Below the pieces are notes generated by a model. The model was given only the letters and a program-made list of their open reading frames with translations. It was not told where the DNA came from and did not search any database. Shown here one piece after another: positions 59,107 through 64,000 of a DNA stretch of 64,000 bases; positions within the stretch are counted from its first letter, which is position 1, and each line of letters starts with the position of its first letter. The DNA comes from an uncultured Prevotella sp. (GTDB lineage Bacteria; Bacteroidota; Bacteroidia; Bacteroidales; Bacteroidaceae): contig CALUGQ010000002.1 of assembly GCA_944320235.1 (NCBI GenBank), positions 1-64,000 of the forward strand. The letters are read 5' to 3'. The position numbers were made by a program, and so were the translations under genes.

Positions 59107-59931
59107 TTATTGCTCTTGCAGTTCGACGTAGATGCCTACAAGGTCTTTCAACGGGTTGTACACGGGTATCTCCGTGTCGCGTGTGCACAGGTACACCTTG
59201 CCGTCCTGCGAGTAGTACTTGCCCTGTTCCAGCTCCATATTATTGTCGTATGGGATGGGGTCTTCAAGCGTTCCTGCCGCACTCTCCACGATTTCCGTGT
59301 AGAGGCTTTCCGTGCCAGTGCCAGGGCGGTACTGCTTCTGAACGGTGTGCGCTTGCAGGACTTTCCACAGCTTGCCGTCACACTGCATCTTCTCATCTTT
59401 CTTTACCGCCTTGCCGATAAGGGTGTTCCAGTCGGGGTAAACAGACTTGACGGCCAGTGCCTCGCTGTCCGTGAGGCTAATCGTGTTTACGGTCATTGTC
59501 AGCAGCTTGGCGATGTCGGCCATTCTCGGTGTCGCGGCCATCACTCTTGGCGTAACGCCGCCCGTTGCTTCCTCTCCCAAGTCCTTGCGCACCTGACGCT
59601 TCACTTCCGCTACATAAGACAGGTAGGCCGTGTATTCTTCCACGATGTCCGCCTCTACGTCCAAGCCCTGCTGATAGGCGTTGAACTTGTTGACAAGGCC
59701 GATTTCGTCCGATGCGCTGTATTTCTCCCTTATGACAGCTTCGATAACCTTGTCAGCCGTCGTAGGCGGCCATACTGTCACTTCCTCGCACTTCCACGAC
59801 GATACCTTTTCCTGCTCTGCGTTTTCTTCCGTCAGTTCAGGTACTACTTCCTCGATGTTCCAACGGTACATGAAAGAGCCGTTTCCCACTGCCTCCCAGT
59901 TGGAGGGCTTGTTGTCATAAAATGCTAACAT
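59107..59931 (-). CDS. Phage tail-associated protein with C-terminal carbohydrate-binding-like module
   Basis: 274 aa. The N-terminal part (MLAFYDNKPSNWEAVGNGSF) is followed by a helical middle and a C-terminal segment WNTLIGKAVKKDEKMQCDGK-LWKVLQAHT, then GKYYSQDGKVYLCTRDTEIP, which resembles the small CBM5/12-type modules often found on phage tail proteins. It overlaps the reverse transcriptase gene by 17 nt and precedes the large tail gene. A role as tail accessory or fibre-assembly protein is an inference. Confidence 0.6.
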   Translation of the reverse strand: MLAFYDNKPSNWEAVGNGSFMYRWNIEEVVPELTEENAEQEKVSSWKCEEVTVWPPTTADKVIEAVIREKYSASDEIGLVNKFNAYQQGLDVEADIVEEYTAYLSYVAEVKRQVRKDLGEEATGGVTPRVMAATPRMADIAKLLTMTVNTISLTDSEALAVKSVYPDWNTLIGKAVKKDEKMQCDGKLWKVLQAHTVQKQYRPGTGTESLYTEIVESAAGTLEDPIPYDNNMELEQGKYYSQDGKVYLCTRDTEIPVYNPLKDLVGIYVELQEQ

Positions 59932-60940
59932 AATACTCTTTTTTAATGATGGTTTGTAACAAATGCTTGCTGTTGCTGTGCTGCGCCCAACCGAGCCACG
60001 GTGCCACTTCCTGCTTGTACGCCTTTACTGGCAGTGTCGGCCTCCGCCTGTTCAGTCTTGCCGCCGCACGGCAAAAGTTCTTCTTTATGCTCTTGCGTAT
60101 CAGCTTCTGCTTTCGGTAAAACTTGTAACCGACGTAATCCAATGCCCTGCCGCCCTTGTCGTAGCGGTTCTCGGCTATCGGGAATATCTGCCAGTTGTCC
60201 TTTACCGTCAGTAACAGCTCCGCGAGCTTCGGGCGGATGTAGCCCGTAAACGCCTCGCGCAACCGCTCCTTGCTGTCGCTGAAAAACACGATGTCATCGG
60301 CATACTCCGCGCTGTCCAGCCGCAGCACCTCGTTCACTTCGTGCATGAAGTAGCACAGCATGAGGTTTGCCAAATACTGGCTCAGGTAGTTGCCGATAGG
60401 CAAGCCCTCCGCGCTGTCGATTATCTCGTCAAGAAGCCATAACAGGTCTTTGTCCTTTATCTTCCGCCGCACGATGCGTTTCATCACGCCGTGGTCGATG
60501 CTCGGATAATACTTCTTGAGGTCGATTTTCAGGCAGTACAGCGGCCTGCCCTTGTACTTCCGTATAATCTTGTCAACGTGCCGCGCACAGCCCTCTATTC
60601 CTCGCTTCTTTATGCAGGAGAACGTGTTGTGCGTGAACAGCCGCGTCCATATCGGCTCCAGTACATTCATCACGGCGTGATGCACGATACGGTCGGGATA
60701 GTACGGCAACCTGTATATCAGCCGCTCCTTTGGCTCGTAAACCGTGAACACGTCGTATTCCGATGTCCTGAACGTCTTTGTCCGCAACGCCTCGTGCAGG
60801 GCTTGTATATCCTCCTCACGGTGTCTGTCGTGTACCTTAACACCATAGGTGTGGGTTTTCCCACGGCGAGCCTTTTCGTCGGCCAGCCGCAGGTTTTCCA
60901 CCGATATTATCTGTTCATATAGTCCTGCTATACGTTTCAT
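59915..60940 (-). CDS. DGR reverse transcriptase
   Basis: 341 aa. RT domain motifs: LKIDLKKYYPSIDH (catalytic Asp140), LPIGNYLSQYLANLMLCYF (residues 181-199) and YADDIVFF (213-220). The IGNYLSQ form in place of the common QGxxxSP is the hallmark of diversity-generating retroelements, whose enzymes copy a template RNA with errors at adenines. A basic C-terminal thumb (KFYRKQKLIRKSIKKNFCRA) follows. There is no maturase or endonuclease domain, against a group II intron. It lies 145 bp downstream of the template repeat on the same strand and overlaps the next gene by 17 nt. Confidence 0.96.
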   Translation of the reverse strand: MKRIAGLYEQIISVENLRLADEKARRGKTHTYGVKVHDRHREEDIQALHEALRTKTFRTSEYDVFTVYEPKERLIYRLPYYPDRIVHHAVMNVLEPIWTRLFTHNTFSCIKKRGIEGCARHVDKIIRKYKGRPLYCLKIDLKKYYPSIDHGVMKRIVRRKIKDKDLLWLLDEIIDSAEGLPIGNYLSQYLANLMLCYFMHEVNEVLRLDSAEYADDIVFFSDSKERLREAFTGYIRPKLAELLLTVKDNWQIFPIAENRYDKGGRALDYVGYKFYRKQKLIRKSIKKNFCRAAARLNRRRPTLPVKAYKQEVAPWLGWAQHSNSKHLLQTIIKKEYYVSIL

Positions 60941-61085
60941 TGCTTTGCTTTCTTATTCGGAGCGTTCGGTAGCCCATACAACAGGCGTTCCTACCAGCAC
61001 CTTTCGGGTTACTTGAATTTTTTTGCCAAGGGGCAAGGCCGTTGTCCTCATATCTCTTTGGCCTTGCGGCCTCCAAAACATCTTG

Positions 61086-61201
61086 TAAGCATAGGTGAGA
61101 GCCGATGTTCGTATTCGAATTCGAGGGGGTGTTATTCGAGTTCGCATAGGCGAAGCCTGCATTCGCGCCGTTATTCGCGTTACCGCCGAACAGGACACCA
61201 C
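61086..61201 (-). repeat. DGR template repeat (TR)
   Basis: 116 bp matching 61664-61779 on the same strand (constant offset of 578). The two differ at 16 positions, all adenines in this copy when read on the minus strand: 11 read G, 4 read T and 1 reads C in the variable copy. Roughly 28 adenines are present, many in AAC/AAT codons, the usual design for maximum amino-acid spread. It lies between the accessory ORF and the RT gene. A 104-aa ORF over it is not considered a gene. Confidence 0.95.
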
Positions 61202-61225
61202 AAGGACAGCCAACCTTTCTTTTCA

Positions 61226-61576
61226 TCACTCAAACCAATATCGGTTTCCGTTCCCTCGTAACGTCACCCTGCGCGGGAACGCATTCAGTTCCTTTATCTT
61301 CTTCAAGACATAGAGAATATCGGCAGAGCCAGTGAAGAACTTCTTCGCATCGGTTTCGGGGCTGTCTCTGTGCGGCTTTATCCTCACAAGCGTCTGCCCC
61401 TTTACTCCTTTCGCCTTGCTGAAACGTGTCGGCACTTCCTCCAAGAAGTCCGTAACCCAAAATGTGGTATTGACTATTTTCGATTGGGTCGTTTCATCGC
61501 AATTGAAGCTCCTGTTATTCTCGTCTCTCGGTATTTTCAGAAATGCCAACGAGCCGTCATCTTCTTTCTGTTCCAT
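61226..61576 (-). CDS. DGR-associated accessory protein, not recognisably Avd
   Basis: 116 aa between the target gene and the template repeat, the slot where Avd or another DGR accessory gene is often found. It does not read like the all-helical Avd: it has beta-type segments (GSLAFLKIPRDE, IVNTTFWVTDFLEEVP, GQTLVRIKPHRD) and a basic, aromatic end (FPRRVTLRGNGNRYWFE). An OB-fold or other nucleic-acid-binding fold is conceivable. I do not recognise the family. The stop at 61226 is 25 bp from the TR start, so both are probably on one transcript. Confidence 0.7.
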   Translation of the reverse strand: MEQKEDDGSLAFLKIPRDENNRSFNCDETTQSKIVNTTFWVTDFLEEVPTRFSKAKGVKGQTLVRIKPHRDSPETDAKKFFTGSADILYVLKKIKELNAFPRRVTLRGNGNRYWFE

Positions 61577-61600
61577 GTTCCTTAACAGTTTTTATAGCCG

Positions 61601-61635
61601 CCCCAGTACCGCCTTTTTGACGGGCGGTGCTGGGG
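61601..61635. repeat. Hairpin/cruciform downstream of the DGR variable repeat
   Basis: CCCCAGTACCGCC (61601-61613) pairs with GGCGGTGCTGGGG (61623-61635) with one G-U-type mismatch and a 9-nt loop. It begins 10 bp after the target gene stop and 28 bp after the end of the variable repeat. Phage DGRs have a GC-rich hairpin in this place that promotes target recognition; it may also act as a terminator. Confidence 0.75.
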
Positions 61636-61645
61636 ACGTGCCGTG

Positions 61646-63097
61646 TTACGCATTTTTCGGGATAAAGCAAAGGCGAGAGCCGACGCTCGAACTCGAACCC
61701 GAGGGGGAGTGACTCGAGCTCGCACAGGCGAAGCCCGCATTCGCGCCGTTATTCGCGCTACCGCCGAACAGGACACCACGGAGTGTTTCAGAAGTAGGAA
61801 TGTTCGTGTAGTGGTAATCGCAGAAGTAGGTAGTAGAGCCGCCGCCGACAACCTTTGGCATAATCTCTCCGCCCTCTCCGAAGATTACCTCTTTCACGTA
61901 GCCCTCCGTGCGAGCCTCGTTGCCTACATGGCTGTAACCCTCATAGTTCGTATCATTGAACTTGGACGGGTCATCGCATACAAACACTTTGCTTAAACCG
62001 TCGCCGCCGCTTTCCGTGTCGGGGCTGATACGCACGTTAATTCCGTCCGTCCATTGCCAGATGTGGCCAAACGGGTTTTCAATGCCACGGTATCGCGGTA
62101 CATTGAACGTCTTGGTAATCGGCGACTCCGAAGCCTCGTTGTTGACGGTGTACTCCACAAGCCCCGTCCTGTTTCCAAGGCTGTCCGTTATGCCGCACGG
62201 AACGAATGGGTATCTACCGTTGAAGTTGTTCCAGTCTGTATCAGAGAACGTCGTAACGCCGTCGCCCAATCCGCCCTGACGGTAGCCCTCCGCCGTAGGA
62301 GATGCGTTGTAGGCCGCTTGGCTGTTGAGCGTGGCGTATTCGATGACAAACAGCCAGTAGATGGTTTTCTGCATGTTGTACGTCATGCAGTTCCATTCCG
62401 TGCTTCCGCTCTTGCGCTTACGGGCATAGTTGCGGAAGTTCGTGCGGCTGATTGCCGTTGCAGGACGGCCAAGGAACGAGCGGTATGTGCCGTCGTAATC
62501 AGCGTTGTTGTTTCCGCCTCGGTACTGCGTCGTCGCGTTTACTACCGATGCCAGCTTCAAGTTCGAGCGGTCAACGGAAGCCTCGTATGCAGACACATAC
62601 TGCTTCGGAACTTGCTCGTAGCCCGGCAACGGAAGCTCCGAGATGCGCACCGTGAGCTTCGTTCCGTCCGTGGTGAACTTTCGGTAGTGGAGCGGAATTT
62701 CCACCATCACCTGACCGCGCGAGCCGTCGCGCACATGGCCTGTCCAGTCGCGTGGGTCGAGGTATTCCACCACATTGCCGTCATCGCCGAGCAGACAACC
62801 CCTCATGCGGCTCTGTACGGGCAATGACTTATGCAGGTCGGTGCTTCCAACCCTCGTACAGGTCGGGCTTGATACGGTCGTGTCGAACTCCACGCCGTAG
62901 CTGCTCTGTTCCTCCGTGTACGGAAGCAGCGCGGCCAGCGCGGCTTTCTTGCTCTCGCCGTCCTCGTCGAGGACTTCGCAATACAAGTTGTACGGGTTCG
63001 TCCCCGATACGTTGGGCAAGTCTGAAAGACGCTTGCCGTTGTCAAACGCCTCAATGATTTGGGCGATTTTCTCTTCCTGTTCTGATGTCAGTGCCAT
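61646..63097 (-). CDS. DGR target: C-type-lectin-like receptor-binding protein
   Basis: 483 aa. The C-terminal half has features of the CLec/formylglycine-generating-enzyme fold used by DGR targets such as Mtd: MQKTIYWLFVIEYATLNSQA, YPFVPCGITDSLGNRTG, NPFGHIWQWTDGINVRI and RGVLFGGSANNGANAGFA. Residues about 440-478 are encoded by the variable repeat and carry Ser/Gly/His at template Asn positions, displayed near the ligand face in known structures. The N-terminal 200 residues probably dock it to the tail. Expected to be a virion protein contacting the host surface. Confidence 0.9.
   Translation of the reverse strand: MALTSEQEEKIAQIIEAFDNGKRLSDLPNVSGTNPYNLYCEVLDEDGESKKAALAALLPYTEEQSSYGVEFDTTVSSPTCTRVGSTDLHKSLPVQSRMRGCLLGDDGNVVEYLDPRDWTGHVRDGSRGQVMVEIPLHYRKFTTDGTKLTVRISELPLPGYEQVPKQYVSAYEASVDRSNLKLASVVNATTQYRGGNNNADYDGTYRSFLGRPATAISRTNFRNYARKRKSGSTEWNCMTYNMQKTIYWLFVIEYATLNSQAAYNASPTAEGYRQGGLGDGVTTFSDTDWNNFNGRYPFVPCGITDSLGNRTGLVEYTVNNEASESPITKTFNVPRYRGIENPFGHIWQWTDGINVRISPDTESGGDGLSKVFVCDDPSKFNDTNYEGYSHVGNEARTEGYVKEVIFGEGGEIMPKVVGGGSTTYFCDYHYTNIPTSETLRGVLFGGSANNGANAGFACASSSHSPSGSSSSVGSRLCFIPKNA
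61664..61779 (-). repeat. DGR variable repeat (VR)
   Basis: 116 bp at the 3' end of the target gene, ending 15 bp before the stop codon. Relative to the template copy 15 codons are changed (for example AAC to AGC, TAT to TGT, AAT to GGT, AAC to CAC, ACC to TCC), all at template adenines; non-adenine positions are identical throughout. Confidence 0.95.
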
Positions 63098-63101
63098 AAC
63101 T

Positions 63102-63359
63102 TTAACTGTTTAAGAATTTGAATACTTGTTTATTATTACGCTGGATGAATGACACGGAGCTGTCACCGTACTTCCTCATCCGTTTTTCCTCCTGAATCGG
63201 CACATCCTGCGCCGTGATGAACTTGAACACTGGCTTTCCGCCTACGACCGTGAACATCACCGAGGTTGCCGTGTAGAGCCTGATGCCGTCGCTCCGCGCT
63301 TGGTGCTTCGTTGCCGAACGGACGCGCCTGCACAGTGATATGAATACCGACACAATCAT
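63102..63359 (-). CDS. Small phage protein
   Basis: 85 aa, starting at the ATG that overlaps the previous stop (ATGA, 63356-63359); the frame is open further upstream but only inside the previous gene. The sequence (IRLYTATSVMFTVVGGKPVF, YGDSSVSFIQRNNKQVFKFL) is unrecognised. It is 5 bp before the DGR target gene and probably part of the same virion module. Confidence 0.6.
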   Translation of the reverse strand: MIVSVFISLCRRVRSATKHQARSDGIRLYTATSVMFTVVGGKPVFKFITAQDVPIQEEKRMRKYGDSSVSFIQRNNKQVFKFLNS

Positions 63360-63673
63360 ACGCCGCCCTCCACCTCTTGTCCGCTGCCCCAGTACACATC
63401 GTTGCTCTTCAACAGCTCCGTATCGGGAGCAAGCTCGACAATGGCCATCGGAGACCAGTCGTTGAACGGTACTGGGGCTTCCGAAAACACATCGTCCTGA
63501 TAGCACTTCGCGTTGATGACCGTGTCAACTGCCGACACCCCGAATTTCGGGCGCACATACACCGAGAACGGTGCGCCGTTCGACAGCCTGAAACCGTTCG
63601 TCAAGTCCGCAATTTTCCCGTGGGCGACTATCCGCCCTCCGCTCATGAACTCACTTACATATCCTTTTCCCAT
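63356..63673 (-). CDS. Small phage structural-type protein
   Basis: 105 aa from MGKGYVSEFMSGGRIVAHGK (a GTG two codons earlier is the only alternative nearby). It is beta-rich with FRLSNGAPFSVYVRPKFGVS and a Trp/Gly-containing end (YWGSGQEVEGGV), which would suit a virion decoration or tail protein, but no family is recognised. It overlaps the next gene by 4 nt. Confidence 0.6.
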   Translation of the reverse strand: MGKGYVSEFMSGGRIVAHGKIADLTNGFRLSNGAPFSVYVRPKFGVSAVDTVINAKCYQDDVFSEAPVPFNDWSPMAIVELAPDTELLKSNDVYWGSGQEVEGGV

Positions 63674-63702
63674 AATCACTTGGTTTTATAGAGTTGACAA
63701 TT

Positions 63703-64000
63703 TCAATTCATCCTGAACGCCCCCGACTGCGTAAAGCGTATGGCATTGCTCCTTACGAGGCGTACCGTAGGCTCTCCGACCTCTATCAGGAAAGACTGCG
63801 CGAGCGCGGTGTTGCACGTCGGTATGACGTGTACGTGGCTGTAACCTTTCCTGACTGGTGTCAGCCGTCCGTCCTGCCCGACCTCCACCGCATCGCCCGT
63901 GCTGATGAAAATCAGGTTTTTCATCGCCGTTTCGGGCGTTAGCTCCGTCTTGATGTAGATCGGCTCCACATTGCCGATTGTCAGCCGTGAAAGGCATTCC
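63703..64000 (-). CDS. Partial phage protein running off the window edge
   Basis: The minus-strand frame is open from the right edge of the window to the stop at 63703 (at least 98 aa), so the gene starts beyond 64000. The visible part reads LTIGNVEPIYIKTELTPETA, VRKGYSHVHVIPTCNTALAQ and VRLVRSNAIRFTQSGAFRMN, beta-rich, with no recognised family. A GTG at 63969 could mimic a start, but in-frame coding continues upstream of it. Presumed virion protein by position. Confidence 0.65.
   Translation of the reverse strand, partial: ECLSRLTIGNVEPIYIKTELTPETAMKNLIFISTGDAVEVGQDGRLTPVRKGYSHVHVIPTCNTALAQSFLIEVGEPTVRLVRSNAIRFTQSGAFRMN

Larger units (their letters stand above)
51128..64000. mobile_element. 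Prophage integrated at tRNA-Leu (right end outside window)
   Basis: An integrase directly downstream of an intact tRNA gene is followed by an oppositely oriented, densely packed block with overlapping genes: virion/tail proteins, DGR, long tail protein and lysis cassette. Late genes read toward the integrase. No capsid, portal or terminase is within the window, so they probably lie beyond 64 kb, as does the second attachment site. The order tail, lysis, integrase is usual for tailed temperate phages. Confidence 0.85.

Noticed and set aside
59915..60940. Group II intron or retron reverse transcriptase
   Set aside because: No maturase or endonuclease domain, no intron domains V/VI, no msr/msd; the IGNYLSQ motif and adjacent TR/VR identify a DGR.
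60915..61229. A 104-aa ORF covering the template repeat
   Set aside because: It includes the TR and untranslated spacer; coding similarity in its first half only mirrors the VR protein because the TR is a copy of it.

Overview
The window reads as chromosome of a Bacteroidales bacterium (Prevotellaceae or Muribaculaceae would fit; the genus cannot be fixed from sequence alone). Reasons: promoters of the Bacteroidetes type (TTTG, about 20 bp, TAnnTTTG) stand before tRNA and housekeeping genes, Shine-Dalgarno sequences are mostly lacking, and gene sets and orders are Bacteroidales-like (guaB, two parvulin PPIases, OstA-like, mutL; TPR-transmembrane regulators; DUF3316 and DUF3244-like secreted proteins; T9SS-like C-termini). 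The core is GC-rich, with long GC-rich intergenic stretches that carry a dispersed palindromic repeat.

Layout. 0-7.3 kb: a minus-strand PAPS operon, read cysQ, SLC13-type permease, cysC, cysD, cysN, sulfotransferase. It imports sulfate (inferred), activates it to APS then PAPS, uses PAPS in a sulfotransferase and clears the PAP by-product; no APS/PAPS or sulfite reductase is present, so it looks built for sulfonating an acceptor rather than making cysteine. It resembles the Bacteroides steroid/cholesterol sulfonation cluster. 7.6-8.9 kb: a secreted protein and a fragment of another. 9.0-14.8 kb: trigger factor, clpP-clpX and recQ. 14.8-15.9 kb: a decayed AT-richer island with a type I restriction (HsdR) pseudogene between two ~125-bp direct repeats. 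16-26 kb: acetyltransferase, guaB, the periplasmic chaperone/OstA cluster and mutL. 26.5-32.6 kb: OmpA-family porin, tRNA-Val, purB, a pseudouridine synthase with a long Gly/Tyr/Gln-rich tail, and asnS. 32.9-50.2 kb: AraC regulator, cvfB-lolD-antiporter operon, asd, small lipoproteins, a frameshifted secreted-protein gene, a TPR sensor-like protein, SIMPL protein, fabI, parC-DUF3316-S41 peptidase operon.

51.0-64 kb: a prophage next to tRNA-Leu(TAG). A tyrosine recombinase follows the tRNA; the rest is a minus-strand late region: small virion proteins, a C-type-lectin-like receptor-binding protein, a diversity-generating retroelement (DGR), a tail-associated protein, a 1456-aa tail protein, and a lysis cassette (TM/coiled-coil protein, holin-like protein, amidase, u-spanin-like lipoprotein). 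The element runs off the right edge.

The standout system is the DGR: a reverse transcriptase with the IGNYLSQ and YADD motifs, a 116-bp template repeat (61086-61201) and a 116-bp variable repeat (61664-61779) at the 3' end of the target gene. The two repeats differ at 16 positions, every one an adenine in the template. A GC-rich hairpin lies just after the target stop codon, and an unusual 116-aa accessory ORF sits where Avd is often found.
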